Positions 40,151 through 49,091 of a stretch of 64,000 nt of DNA are shown piece after piece (within the stretch, counting starts at the first letter, position 1; every line of letters starts with the position of its first letter). The position numbers were made by a program, and so were the translations under genes. The stretch is taken from contig NZ_PYWX01000082.1 of the NCBI RefSeq assembly GCF_003031675.1, positions 1-64,000 on the forward strand, given 5' to 3'. This stretch comes from Pseudomonas palleroniana (lineage in GTDB: Bacteria > Pseudomonadota > Gammaproteobacteria > Pseudomonadales > Pseudomonadaceae). Under the pieces are notes generated by a model. The model saw only the letters and a list, made by a program, of their open reading frames with translations. It had not been told where the DNA came from and ran no database searches.

Positions 40151-42232
40151 TTACTGTTTGGCCACCTGTTTGCTGAGCTTGAGGTAGTCCAGCAGGACCC
40201 GGCCGGTCTCGGCCAGGTAAGCGTCGTCTTCCGGCTTGGTTTTTTCCGCCTCGGCCGGCAGCGCATCTTCATCTTCTTTCTTCAGTTCCTTGAGCGGGTC
40301 TTCGCCCTTGGCCTTGCGGCGGATGTTTTCCAGCACAAGTTGCTGATTTTCGATGTCGGTGTGCTGCGCACGGCGGTCCGCTTCATTGAGGCTGACGGTT
40401 TTTTCTTCCATCAGCTTCTTGGCCAGGGCCAGTTTGTCGCGGATGAACACGAACTCGGCATCCTTGGCGGAGCGAGCGTCATGGTCGGCCTTCAACTGCG
40501 CCAGGTACGGTTTGAACGGGTCCGACGCCGGCTTGATGGCCGGGCGGATGGTGTCCCACGGCATCGCTTCGGGCAGGGCGCTCTCGCCGATTTCCTTGGT
40601 GTCGATGATCGACGGGAAGTCGATATCCGGCAGCACGCCCTGATGCTGGGTGCTCTGCCCGGAAACCCGGTAGAACTTGGCCAGCGTCAGCTTGAGCTCG
40701 CCATGGTTCAGCGGTTGAATGGTCTGCACGGTGCCCTTGCCGAAGGTCTGGCCGCCGATGATCAGCGCACGGTGATAGTCCTGCATGGCACCGGCGAAAA
40801 TCTCCGAAGCCGAGGCCGAAAGACGGTTGACCAGCAACGCCATCGGCCCTTTGTAGAAGGCCCCCGGGTTCTCGTCTTCCAGCACATCGACACGGCCATC
40901 GGCGTTGCGTACCAACACGGTCGGGCCTTTGTCGATGAACAGGCTGGTCAGCTCGGTCGCTTCCTGCAGAGAGCCGCCGCCGTTGTTGCGCAGGTCGATG
41001 ACCACGCCGTCGACTTTCTCTTTCTGCAGTTCTGTCAGGATTTTCTTAACGTCGCGGGTGGTGCTCTTGTAGTCCGGGTCGCCGGCTCGGAAGGCTTTGA
41101 AGTCGAGGTAGAAGGCCGGGATTTCAATCACACCCAGCTTGTAATCCTTGCCATCCTGCTTGAGCTTGAGGATTTTCTTCTGCACCGCCTGGTCTTCGAG
41201 CTTCACCGCCTCGCGGGTGATCGACACGATCTTGCTGGTCTGGTCGTTCGGTGCATTGGTGTGCGGAATCACTTCCAGACGCACCACGCTGCCTTTCGGC
41301 CCACGGATCAGCTTCACCACTTCGTCCAGGCGCCAGCCGACCACATCGACCATCTCTTTGTCGGCCTGGGCCACACCGATGATCTTGTCGGCCGGAGCGA
41401 CTTGCTTGGTCTTGTCTGCCGGGCCCGCCGGTACCAGACGCACAATCTTGACCTGGTCATTGTCGCTTTGCAGGACGGCACCGATGCCTTCCAGCGACAG
41501 ACTCATGTTGATATCAAAGTTTTCTGCGTTATCCGGCGACAGATAATTGGTGTGCGGGTCGTAGGACATCGCAAAGGTGTTGATGTAGGCCTGGAAGATA
41601 TCTTCGGCGCGGGTCTGATCCAGACGTGCCAGCTGATTCTTGTAGCGCTTGGTCAACAGCTCTTGAATGGCCTTGGGCTCTTTGCCGGCGATCTTCAAGC
41701 GCAGCACTTCGTCCTTGACGCGTTTGCGCCACAGGTCGTCGAGGGCGGCGGTGCTGGTCAGCCAGGGCGCGTCCTTGCGATCCACCAGAAGGGTTTCCTT
41801 CTGGGTGAAATCAAGCTTGTCGACGCCCTTGTTCAACTCTGCCAACGCGAAGTCCAGACGCGCTTTGACGCGGTCCAGGTAGCGCTTGTAGATGGTAAAG
41901 CCGGGCTGCAGGTCGCCGCTCTTGAGGAAGTCGTCGAACTGCGTCTTCCACTTGTCGAACTCAGCGATATCGCTGGCCAGGAAGTAGCTGCGCGAGGGAT
42001 CCAGCAGCTTGAGGTAGCTGTCGTAGATGATCACCGAGCGAGCATCGTCCAATGGCGGCTTGCTGTAGTGATGGCGCTTGAGCAACTCGACGACGTTAAG
42101 GCTGGCAATCACCTCATCGCGATCAGGCTGAAGGTTGTCCCAGCTGTTGGCTGCGAACGTATTGGTCGACATCGACGCGAAGCCGAGACCAATGAAAAAA
42201 GCGAGGGCGGTGCTGGGGAACAAATGCTTCAT
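40151..42232 (-). CDS. prc: Tail-specific C-terminal processing protease (Prc/AlgO)
   Basis: A 693-residue periplasmic S41 serine protease. A signal peptide (MKHLFPSTALAFFIGLGFASMSTNTFA) supports the start at 42232; an in-frame ATG at 42265 lacks a ribosome-binding site. An N-terminal domain is followed by a PDZ domain (GIGAVLQSDNDQVKIVRLVPAGPAD) and the protease domain with the Ser-Lys dyad: serine in RLSASASEIFAGAMQDY and lysine in GQTFGKGTVQT. Prc degrades proteins with hydrophobic C-termini; in Pseudomonas, AlgO helps degrade MucA-type anti-sigma factors. Length is normal. The 391-bp region upstream holds a REPIN and no other gene. Confidence 0.94.
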   Translation of the reverse strand: MKHLFPSTALAFFIGLGFASMSTNTFAANSWDNLQPDRDEVIASLNVVELLKRHHYSKPPLDDARSVIIYDSYLKLLDPSRSYFLASDIAEFDKWKTQFDDFLKSGDLQPGFTIYKRYLDRVKARLDFALAELNKGVDKLDFTQKETLLVDRKDAPWLTSTAALDDLWRKRVKDEVLRLKIAGKEPKAIQELLTKRYKNQLARLDQTRAEDIFQAYINTFAMSYDPHTNYLSPDNAENFDINMSLSLEGIGAVLQSDNDQVKIVRLVPAGPADKTKQVAPADKIIGVAQADKEMVDVVGWRLDEVVKLIRGPKGSVVRLEVIPHTNAPNDQTSKIVSITREAVKLEDQAVQKKILKLKQDGKDYKLGVIEIPAFYLDFKAFRAGDPDYKSTTRDVKKILTELQKEKVDGVVIDLRNNGGGSLQEATELTSLFIDKGPTVLVRNADGRVDVLEDENPGAFYKGPMALLVNRLSASASEIFAGAMQDYHRALIIGGQTFGKGTVQTIQPLNHGELKLTLAKFYRVSGQSTQHQGVLPDIDFPSIIDTKEIGESALPEAMPWDTIRPAIKPASDPFKPYLAQLKADHDARSAKDAEFVFIRDKLALAKKLMEEKTVSLNEADRRAQHTDIENQQLVLENIRRKAKGEDPLKELKKEDEDALPAEAEKTKPEDDAYLAETGRVLLDYLKLSKQVAKQ

Positions 42233-42534
42233 GCTGATTCGACGCGGGGGCAATTGATAACGCATATTAGGCCGTCTTTGAGGGAGCCGGTTCCATATGG
42301 TCCGGTCGCATAATGCAAAAAGCCCGGCGCTACTGCTACGGGCTCAGTCCGGAGTCACTATGGAGGCACTCTGAAAGCATTGCAAGGCGTTGGAGATCAT
42401 ACGGATTGGTTAGAGGATTCCAGTCCTACCTGTAACGTAGGTCAAGTTCGCCTCTGTGAGTCTGAATCGCGACAGTTTTGAGCCTTTATCTCGGGTTTGA
42501 CTAAAACCGGGTTGGGGTTGGAATGCGACCCGCC

Positions 42535-42625
42535 ATGTGGGAGGGGGGCTTGCTCCCGATGGCGGTGTCTCAGTGAAGAATGTTTCATCTGATGCCCGCC
42601 ATCGGGAGCAAGCCCCCTCCCACAT
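42535..42625. repeat. REPIN
   Basis: Inverted arms starting ATGTGGGAGGGGGGCTTGCT and ending with CCTCCCACAT, 30 bp each apart from one extra G, around a ~30-bp spacer. It lies 32 bp past the HAD phosphatase gene. Confidence 0.88.
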
Positions 42626-42656
42626 GTTGACTGGGATTACAATTCCCGAGGCAGTG

Positions 42657-43310
42657 TCAGACCCAATGATGGATCGGCCAGCCGGCCTGTTCGGCATGGG
42701 CCCGCAGCACCGGGTCTGGGTTCACCGCCTGTGGGAACTCGACTTTGTTCAACAGCGGCAGGTCATTGCGCGAATCCGAGTAGAAGTACGCACCCTCCAG
42801 TGTTTCACCTTCCTGTTCCAGCCACTCCAGCAAACGGGTGATCTTGCCTTCGCGATACGTCAGTACCCCCACGGTCTGGCCGCTGTACACGCCATGCTTG
42901 ATGTCCAGTTCGATGCCCAGCACTTCGTCGATACCGATGCGTGCCGCAATCGGCTTCACCAGGTGGGTGCCCGACGCGGAAATCACCAGGATCCGGTCGC
43001 CCTTTACACGGTGGCGGGCGATGGTCTGAGTGGCATCGCTGTAGATCAGCGGTTCGATCACATCTTCAACCCACGGCTCCACCAGATGCTCGATTTCTTC
43101 CGGCGTGCGGCCGATCATCGGCTCCAGGCTGAAATCCATGAAGTCTTCCATGCGCAGCTTGCCTTGGCTGTAGGCGTCCATCAGATCGTTGTTCCTGCGC
43201 ATGAACGAATCAGGGTCGACCCAGCCCAGCCGGCCCATCTGTTCGCTCCACAGGGTGGCGCAGTCACCGTGGATCAAGGTGTCGTCCAGATCAAAAATTA
43301 CCAATGCCAT
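42657..43310 (-). CDS. HAD-IB family phosphatase (SerB-like)
   Basis: A 217-residue cytoplasmic phosphatase. Motif I is FDLDDTLIHGD (nucleophile D7 and acid D9), motif II is ISASGTHLV, a lysine-bearing motif III follows, and motif IV is YFYSDSRNDLPLL. HAD-IB enzymes act on small phosphomonoesters such as phosphoserine. It is the last gene of an ABC importer/phosphodiesterase operon, 30 bp after the ATPase. It may therefore remove phosphate from the product of the phosphodiesterase (inference). Confidence 0.88.
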   Translation of the reverse strand: MALVIFDLDDTLIHGDCATLWSEQMGRLGWVDPDSFMRRNNDLMDAYSQGKLRMEDFMDFSLEPMIGRTPEEIEHLVEPWVEDVIEPLIYSDATQTIARHRVKGDRILVISASGTHLVKPIAARIGIDEVLGIELDIKHGVYSGQTVGVLTYREGKITRLLEWLEQEGETLEGAYFYSDSRNDLPLLNKVEFPQAVNPDPVLRAHAEQAGWPIHHWV

Positions 43311-43340
43311 CCGTTACGCTCTCTCAAGTCAATCGTTGCA

Positions 43341-44330
43341 TCAGGCTACTTCACACAATGCACTGGGGTCGATGGAAAGTGCCAGGCGCTGCCCATCCGG
43401 GTGCAGGTCGTCGGCCGAGCGGTTGAGTACGTCCACCACCAGCTCCACGCCGCGCGCTTCAATGCGGTAGCGAATCACGTTACCCAACAGGCTGTGGCTG
43501 CGCACCATTGCGTCCAGCTCGCCGCTGCGGCTCAGTTCGATGGCTTCGGGGCGAATCGCGATGCGCCCGCTGATCGGGCGTTGCAGCAACTGGCTGGCCT
43601 TGTCGGCGTCGAGCAGGTTGTAGTTGCCGATAAAACCGGCGGCGAATACGTCCACCGGCGCGGTGTAGAGGGTTTCGGCGTCGCCGCTTTGCACGATCTT
43701 GCCCTGGTTCATCAGGAAGATGCGGTCGGACATGGTCAGCGCTTCTTCCTGGTCATGGGTCACAAAGATCGTGGTCAGGCCCAGTTCACGCTGGATCTGG
43801 CGGATCTGCTCGCGCAGGTGCTTGCGAATCCGCGCATCCAGTGCCGACAGCGGCTCATCCAGCAGCAACAGGCGCGGGCGGGTCACCAGGGAACGCGCCA
43901 GAGCCACGCGCTGGCATTGCCCGCCGGACATCTGGTGCGGGTAGCGGCCGGCCAGATCCTTGAGCTCCACCAGCTGCAGCACTTCCTGCACGCGCTTGTG
44001 GCTGTCATCGGCGTTGACCTTTTGCATGCGCAAGCCGAAGGCGACGTTTTGCTCCACGGTCATGTTGGGGAACAGCGCATAGCTTTGGAACACCATGCCG
44101 ATATTGCGTTTCTGCGGGCTCAGCGGAACGATGTCCTGCCCGTCCAGCAGGATTTTCCCACTGTCGACCGAGGTCAGCCCGGCGATGCAGCGCAGCAAGG
44201 TCGACTTGCCGCAACCGGACGGGCCGAGCAGGGTGACGAACTCGCCCTTGGCGATCTCGCAGTTGATGTCGCTGAACACCGGGGTGCCTGCGTAGCCTTT
44301 TTGCAGATGTTGGACGCTGACGAAGCTCAT
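43341..44330 (-). CDS. ABC importer ATP-binding subunit (PotA/FbpC/PhnT type)
   Basis: A 329-residue ATPase. Walker A is GPSGCGKST, the Q-loop is GMVFQSYALF, the signature is MSGGQCQRVALARSL, Walker B is LLLLDEPLSALD and the switch His is in FVTHDQEEA. A C-terminal TOBE/OB regulatory domain (~240-329) is present, as in the spermidine/iron/2-aminoethylphosphonate class. It overlaps the upstream permease stop by four bases. Confidence 0.9.
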   Translation of the reverse strand: MSFVSVQHLQKGYAGTPVFSDINCEIAKGEFVTLLGPSGCGKSTLLRCIAGLTSVDSGKILLDGQDIVPLSPQKRNIGMVFQSYALFPNMTVEQNVAFGLRMQKVNADDSHKRVQEVLQLVELKDLAGRYPHQMSGGQCQRVALARSLVTRPRLLLLDEPLSALDARIRKHLREQIRQIQRELGLTTIFVTHDQEEALTMSDRIFLMNQGKIVQSGDAETLYTAPVDVFAAGFIGNYNLLDADKASQLLQRPISGRIAIRPEAIELSRSGELDAMVRSHSLLGNVIRYRIEARGVELVVDVLNRSADDLHPDGQRLALSIDPSALCEVA

Positions 44331-45127
44331 TGGCTTTTGTCCTTGTTCAAGATATTGGCGGCCCAGGTCAGCACCAGCACAAAGAAGAAATAGGAAATGA
44401 CGACGGCGCTGGTGAAGTGGCCGCTGCTGTTGCGCATGTTGTTCAGGTACACCTGCAGGGTCTCGTAGCGGGTACCCACCAGGATGTTGGCGAACACGAA
44501 CTCACCGAACAGGAACGAGAACGACAGCAGCAGCGCAACCATCAGACCCTTGCGCAGGTTTGGCAGCACCACCAGGATCGCCGCCTGCCAGGTGCTGGCG
44601 CCGAGCAGTTGGGACGCGTCCATCAGGTCGCGCAGGTTGATGGCCTGCAGGTTGTTGGTGATTGCCCGATACATGAACGGCAACGCCACGGTGAAGTAGC
44701 AACCGATCAGAATCCACGGCGTGCCCACCATCGCCAGCGGCCCCGAGCCGTAGAGTTGCAGCAGACCTACCGACGACACCACCGGCGGTACCGCGAAGGG
44801 CAGCAGGATCAGGATATTCATCAAGGCGTCGAGCTTGGGGAAGTGGTAATGCACCACGAACAGCAGCGGCAGAATCAGCACCACCGACAGGATCAGCGCG
44901 CCCACGCACACCACCAACGACTGGCCGAAGGCCGCCAGGAAGCGTGGGTCGCTCCACAGTTGCACGTACCATTTCACGGTAAACCCGGCGGGCAGGACCG
45001 TCGCCGACCAACTGCTGGCGATGGAGTAGACAAAGGTGCCTACCAAAGGCAGCACCAGGATCGCAAACAGCAGGTACACCACGACCCGATGGTAGAGGGA
45101 GGCCGGGCCGGCTTCAGCGCGAGACAT
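44327..45127 (-). CDS. ABC importer permease 2 (PhnV/PotC type)
   Basis: A 266-residue permease with six helices and the EAA-type loop (AITNNLQAINLRDLMDASQLLGAST). It overlaps the preceding permease gene by 14 bp. It pairs with permease 1 and the ATPase to form a binding-protein-dependent importer. Confidence 0.9.
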   Translation of the reverse strand: MSRAEAGPASLYHRVVVYLLFAILVLPLVGTFVYSIASSWSATVLPAGFTVKWYVQLWSDPRFLAAFGQSLVVCVGALILSVVLILPLLFVVHYHFPKLDALMNILILLPFAVPPVVSSVGLLQLYGSGPLAMVGTPWILIGCYFTVALPFMYRAITNNLQAINLRDLMDASQLLGASTWQAAILVVLPNLRKGLMVALLLSFSFLFGEFVFANILVGTRYETLQVYLNNMRNSSGHFTSAVVISYFFFVLVLTWAANILNKDKSQ

Positions 45128-45959
45128 GGTAGCTCCTCTTGAGCAGCAGTTGATGGACCACGGTGACGACGGTCATCAGCGCCACCAGTACCACGGCCAG
45201 GGCGCTGGCCATGTTCGGGTCCAGGGAGATGTCGCCGGAGACCATCGCCGCGATACGAATCGGCAGCACGTTGAAGTTGCCGGTGGTCAGTGCGTACACC
45301 GTGGCATAGGCGCCGAGGGCATTGGCCAGCAGGATCACGAAGGTGCCGAGCAGCGCCGGGGTGAGCACCGGCAGGCCGATATGCCGCCAGAACTGCCAGC
45401 CGCTGGCGCCGAGCAGCGAAGCCGATTCGCGCCAGTCTTCACGCAATGCGTCGAAGGCCGGGTAGAGCAGCAGCACGCCCAGTGGAATCTGGAAGTAGGT
45501 GTAGAGAATGATCAGGCCGGTCTTGGAATACAGGTTGAAGTCCTGAATGATCCCGGCCTGCTTGAGCATGATCGTGATGCTGCCGTTGAAGCCCAGCAGG
45601 ATGATGAATGCGAACGCCAGGGGCACGCCGGCAAAGTTGCTGGTCATATTGGCGAACGCCGTCACGAAGTTGCGCAGGGGCGAGTCCACGCGGCGCAACG
45701 AATAGCTGCCGAGCACCGAAATGATGATGCCGAACACGCTGGAGTAGAAGCTGATCTCCAGGCTGTACTGGATAGCCTGCAGGTAGAACTTTGAACTGAA
45801 GATCTTGGTGAAGTTGGCCAGGCCCCAGCCGAACTCCTCCGATTGCAGGCTATTGACCATGACCCACACCAGCGGGGCGATCTCAAACACGATGAAGAAC
45901 AGCGCAAACGGTACCAGGCACAGGATCGCCAGCCATTTGCCACGGGTTATGGCGTTCAC
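45114..45959 (-). CDS. ABC importer permease 1 (PhnU/PotB type)
   Basis: A 281-residue permease with six helices and an EAA-like loop (AFDALREDWRESASLLGASGWQFW). I place the start at GTG 45959, which overlaps the stop of the phosphodiesterase gene (GTGA) and has GGGAG 8 nt upstream. An open frame reading further in has no support. Confidence 0.88.
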   Translation of the reverse strand: MNAITRGKWLAILCLVPFALFFIVFEIAPLVWVMVNSLQSEEFGWGLANFTKIFSSKFYLQAIQYSLEISFYSSVFGIIISVLGSYSLRRVDSPLRNFVTAFANMTSNFAGVPLAFAFIILLGFNGSITIMLKQAGIIQDFNLYSKTGLIILYTYFQIPLGVLLLYPAFDALREDWRESASLLGASGWQFWRHIGLPVLTPALLGTFVILLANALGAYATVYALTTGNFNVLPIRIAAMVSGDISLDPNMASALAVVLVALMTVVTVVHQLLLKRSYHVSR

Positions 45960-46762
45960 TTCAACAGCTCCCGGCAGACAGGTTTGTCGTGGGGCACACC
46001 GAGCAGTTCGCAGACGGTGCAGCACAGTTCGGTTTGCTTGGGGCTTGCCGTGGCACTCAAGTTGAAGGCCGAGCCCAGTACGAACAGCGGCACTTCCCGT
46101 TCTTCCGGCAGCAGGCCATTGTGGGAGCGATCGTTGTTCATGCCATGGTCGGCGGTCACCAGCACCTGGCAGTCGGCGTCGAGCCAGCCCTGCAGGTAGT
46201 CGGCGAGGATGATGTCGGCCGAGCGTGCGCTGTTGCGGTACGGCGCGCTGTCGAGGCCATGCTTGTGGCCGGCGTCATCTATGTTCATCGGGTGCACCAG
46301 CAGGAAGTCCGGTGTGTGCTTGCAGCGCAGGCTTTCTGCGTCGGCAAACAGGTGGGAATCGGGGTAGTGGTCATTCCAGTAGAAATGCCCGTGCTGGATC
46401 GCCAGCGCCTGGTCGTCGGTATGACGATCACGGGAGGCAATGAAGGGCGTGCGGTTATACAACTCGCTGACCCAATGGTAAGCCGCCGCCGCAGTGGTCA
46501 GCCCGGCGTCGGTGGCGTAATGGAAAATGCTGCGTTGATTGGACAGGCGTGAAACGTTGTTGTGCACGATGCCGCTGTCGATCGGAGGGACACCGGTGAG
46601 GATGCACTCATACAGCGGCCGCGAGAGCGACGGTAATTCACATTCCAGTTTGTAAAGCGCTGCGCGTCCTGCGCCGATGTAGGCCTGCAGATGCCCCATG
46701 GCATGTCGGGCGACCTCGTAGTTCAGGCCGTCGAGCACCACAAGGATGACGTTGTGCTTCAT
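45956..46762 (-). CDS. Alkaline-phosphatase-superfamily phosphodiesterase (NPP/PhnA-like), cytoplasmic
   Basis: A 268-residue metal-dependent hydrolase without a signal peptide. Two-metal ligands are visible: D11 in VVLDGLN, nucleophile S47 in SLSRPLYE, Asp/His in NIDDAGHKHG, the Asp-His pair in VTADHGMNND and a later His. This pattern matches nucleotide pyrophosphatase/phosphodiesterases and phosphonoacetate hydrolase. Its place between the substrate-binding protein and permease 1, with a coupled GTGA junction, shows that it acts on the imported compound inside the cell. A phosphodiester or phosphonate is the likely substrate (inference). Confidence 0.85.
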   Translation of the reverse strand: MKHNVILVVLDGLNYEVARHAMGHLQAYIGAGRAALYKLECELPSLSRPLYECILTGVPPIDSGIVHNNVSRLSNQRSIFHYATDAGLTTAAAAYHWVSELYNRTPFIASRDRHTDDQALAIQHGHFYWNDHYPDSHLFADAESLRCKHTPDFLLVHPMNIDDAGHKHGLDSAPYRNSARSADIILADYLQGWLDADCQVLVTADHGMNNDRSHNGLLPEEREVPLFVLGSAFNLSATASPKQTELCCTVCELLGVPHDKPVCRELLK

Positions 46763-46804
46763 AGGGGGAGAGGCTCCGCAACAGTTGGGCTTGACTCGAT
46801 TTTT

Positions 46805-46894
46805 GTGATAGGGGGCTGGCTCCCGATAGCGCAGGATCAGCCAATGTATGTGTTGAATGACACACCGCTATCGGGAGCAAGCCCCCTCCCACAC
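46805..46894. repeat. Degenerate REPIN
   Basis: Right arm CGCTATCGGGAGCAAGCCCC...CCTCCCACA is intact; the left arm TGATAGGGGGCTGGCTCCCG has changes. It lies inside the ABC operon, between the binding-protein and phosphodiesterase genes, and could cause the usual excess of binding-protein mRNA. Confidence 0.75.
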
Positions 46895-46910
46895 AAGCTC
46901 GCACCCACAT

Positions 46911-46934
46911 TGGATCTCCATCCAATGTGGGTTG
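46911..46934. other. Short hairpin after the binding-protein gene
   Basis: CCCACATTGGAT and ATCCAATGTGGG arms with a 4-base loop, just past the stop of the substrate-binding-protein gene. It probably stabilises the upstream mRNA or attenuates the operon. Confidence 0.6.
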
Positions 46935-46939
46935 AAGCC

Positions 46940-48007
46940 TTACTGCATATTGATGATGACTTCTTCCTGCCACTTCTGCGGCAGTGCCTTGGAGGTTTTC
47001 TCCCAGGCTTCGGCATCTTTGATCGGCGTGACTTTTTTGTACTGCTCGTTCGGCAGCAACTTGGCCTGAACCTCGGCAGGCAGGGTCAGGTGCTCGGCAC
47101 GGATCGGACGTGCGTTACCGCGTGCCAGGTTGGTCTGGCCGGCATCGCTGAAGATGTATTCGCGAGTCAGTTTGGCGGCGTTCGGGTGCTTGGCGTATTT
47201 GTTGATGATGGTGGTGTAGCCGGAAATCACCGAACCATCCGATGGGATCAGCACCACGTAATCATCCGGGTTGGCCATCTTGGCCTTGTAGCTCAGGCCG
47301 TTGAAGTCCCAGACCACGCCCACTTCCACTTCGCCTTTTTCCATGGTGGCGATGGTCGGGTTGGCCAGCGACAGGCGGCCTTGCTTGGCGATTTCCGCAA
47401 ACATCAGCAGTGCCGGCTGGATGTTTTTCTCGTCGCCACCGTTGGCCAGGGCGGCAGCCAGTACGCCGTTGGCGGCCTGGGCGGCGGTGCTGACGTCACC
47501 AATGGAAACCTTGTATTTACCGGTCTTCAGGTCAGCCCAGCTTTTAGGGGCTTCGGAACCGTGCAGCAGCTTTTTATTGACGATGAAGGCGATGGTGCCG
47601 GTGTAGGCCAGGGCCCAGTTGCCGTCTTTGTCTTTGGCCCAATCCGGGACCTGTGCCCAGGTGCTCGGTTTGTAGGGTTGGGTCACACCCTGTTTGACCG
47701 CGATCGGGCCGAAGGCGGCGCCGACGTCACCGATATCGGCGCTGGCGTTGTCTTTTTCGGCGGCGAACTTGGCGATTTCCTGGGCCGAGCTCATGTCGGT
47801 ATCGATGTGCTTGAGGCCGTAGGTCTTGGCCAGGTCATCCCAGGTGCCTTTCCAGTTGGCCCAGTCATCGGGCATGCCGACGCTGTTGACGGCGCCTTCC
47901 GCTTTCGCGGCGGCTTCCAAGGTTTTCAAATCGGTATCAGCGGCCATGGCGGCGGTGCACATGGCAATGGTCGAGCCTAACAGTGATGCCAGGAAAAGCT
48001 GTTTCAT
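46940..48007 (-). CDS. Periplasmic substrate-binding protein of the ABC importer
   Basis: A 355-residue periplasmic protein with a signal peptide (MKQLFLASLLGSTIAMCTAAMA). It is a type-2 binding fold of the spermidine/iron/2-aminoethylphosphonate family (EGAVNSVGMPDDW; VWDFNGLSYKAKM). It is the first gene of the operon, read toward the phosphodiesterase. A UTRA-regulator operator lies ~58 bp upstream. Ligand unknown; the downstream enzymes point to a phosphorus-containing organic compound. Confidence 0.9.
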   Translation of the reverse strand: MKQLFLASLLGSTIAMCTAAMAADTDLKTLEAAAKAEGAVNSVGMPDDWANWKGTWDDLAKTYGLKHIDTDMSSAQEIAKFAAEKDNASADIGDVGAAFGPIAVKQGVTQPYKPSTWAQVPDWAKDKDGNWALAYTGTIAFIVNKKLLHGSEAPKSWADLKTGKYKVSIGDVSTAAQAANGVLAAALANGGDEKNIQPALLMFAEIAKQGRLSLANPTIATMEKGEVEVGVVWDFNGLSYKAKMANPDDYVVLIPSDGSVISGYTTIINKYAKHPNAAKLTREYIFSDAGQTNLARGNARPIRAEHLTLPAEVQAKLLPNEQYKKVTPIKDAEAWEKTSKALPQKWQEEVIINMQ

Positions 48008-48065
48008 CCGAAGCTCCTTTGGGCGTTTTCAACGCTGCGTTTTTTATCGACGTTTGCGGTGGTGT

Positions 48066-48077
48066 TGGTCTAGGTCA
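48066..48077. promoter_or_regulatory. Candidate UTRA-regulator operator 1
   Basis: TGGTCTAGGTCA matches the HutC/DasR-type consensus TGGTCTAGACCA at 10 of 12 positions, 58 bp upstream of the binding-protein start. Confidence 0.65.
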
Positions 48078-48333
48078 GCAATACCTGAGCCAATCTAGGC
48101 GTACTGGATGACAGTTTCATGTCGATGTCGTTTTTACATCCTCGATGTCGCTCACTTCAGACTCAGCGTAGACCATGCTCAAGTGCCCGCAGGCCCTGGA
48201 CTTGGCCGATGTATTGCAGGGTGTGGAGCAGGGCGGCGGCACGGGTTGTCATCTGCCGGTCATCTGTAGTGCCTACGCTGGCAGGCAGCAGTGGAAGCCC
48301 GAATACAGCGCGGTTTATGCACCTGAACGGTGC

Positions 48334-48345
48334 TGGTCTAGTCCA
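48334..48345. promoter_or_regulatory. Candidate UTRA-regulator operator 2
   Basis: TGGTCTAGTCCA matches TGGTCTAGACCA at 11 of 12 positions, 14 bp before the regulator's ATG, consistent with autoregulation. Between the two sites (48078-48333) no gene is seen. Confidence 0.7.
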
Positions 48346-48359
48346 GATAGGTAACGTTG

Positions 48360-49073
48360 ATGCGTGATGAGGCAATCAAGGCGGTGACATCCATCGGCCT
48401 GGCGCTGCAAGAGCAGATCGACCATGGCCTGTTGGCGCCTGCGAGTAAATTGCCCGCCGAGCGCAAGCTCAGCGAGTTGTTTGGTACCACCCGCATTACC
48501 GTGCGGGAAGCCTTGTTACAACTGGAAGCCCAGGGCCAGATCTATCGTGAGGAGCGCCGTGGCTGGTTTGTCTCGCCGCCGCGGCTGGCCTACAACCTGA
48601 TGCAGCGCAGTCACTTTCACGCGATGGTCAGCGACCAGGGGCGGGTGGCGTCGACCGAAGTGATTTCTGCGCGCCTGCAACCGGCCTCTGCAGCCGTGTG
48701 TGCGTGGTTGCAGTTGCCGGCGCTGTCCAGCGTGATTCAGATTTGCCGGGGCCGGCGCATTGATGGGCGTCTGGTGTTGTATGTGGAGCACTACCTGAAC
48801 CCGCAATACTTCCCGGGGATCCTGGCGTGCGACCTGAACCAGTCAATGACCGAGCTGTACGCACGCAAGTACGACCTGCATTACGGCCGCGTTCGCTTCG
48901 AGATCGTACCGACCTCCTTGCCGGTGGAAGCCGCCGCCGCGTTGCGCGTGTCGGTCGGTAGCCCGGGCCTGCGGATTGCCCGGGTCAATTATGACCAGCA
49001 TCAGCGGTTGATCGACTGCGACCTGGAGTTCTGGCGGCACGATGCGATCCATGTGGGCGTGGATGTGGTTTAA
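48360..49073 (+). CDS. GntR/HutC-family regulator with UTRA domain
   Basis: A 237-residue regulator. A winged helix-turn-helix (KLPAERKLSELFGTTRITVREALLQLEAQG) is at ~25-60. A UTRA ligand domain (~85-230) follows, with EHYLNPQYFPGI and a final DCDLEFWRHDAIHV. The ATG at 48360 is preferred to TTG at 48357; AGGTAA lies upstream. It is divergent from the ABC/phosphodiesterase operon, and palindromes of the HutC/PhnF class lie before both transcription units, so it probably represses both until the imported compound or a metabolite is bound. Confidence 0.9.
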   Translation: MRDEAIKAVTSIGLALQEQIDHGLLAPASKLPAERKLSELFGTTRITVREALLQLEAQGQIYREERRGWFVSPPRLAYNLMQRSHFHAMVSDQGRVASTEVISARLQPASAAVCAWLQLPALSSVIQICRGRRIDGRLVLYVEHYLNPQYFPGILACDLNQSMTELYARKYDLHYGRVRFEIVPTSLPVEAAAALRVSVGSPGLRIARVNYDQHQRLIDCDLEFWRHDAIHVGVDVV

Positions 49074-49091
49074 CGGTAGTGAGCGGGCTTG

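Noticed and set aside
40340..42313. 657-codon plus-strand open frame opposite prc
   Set aside because: Antisense artefact of GC-rich coding; no motif, and prc is certain.
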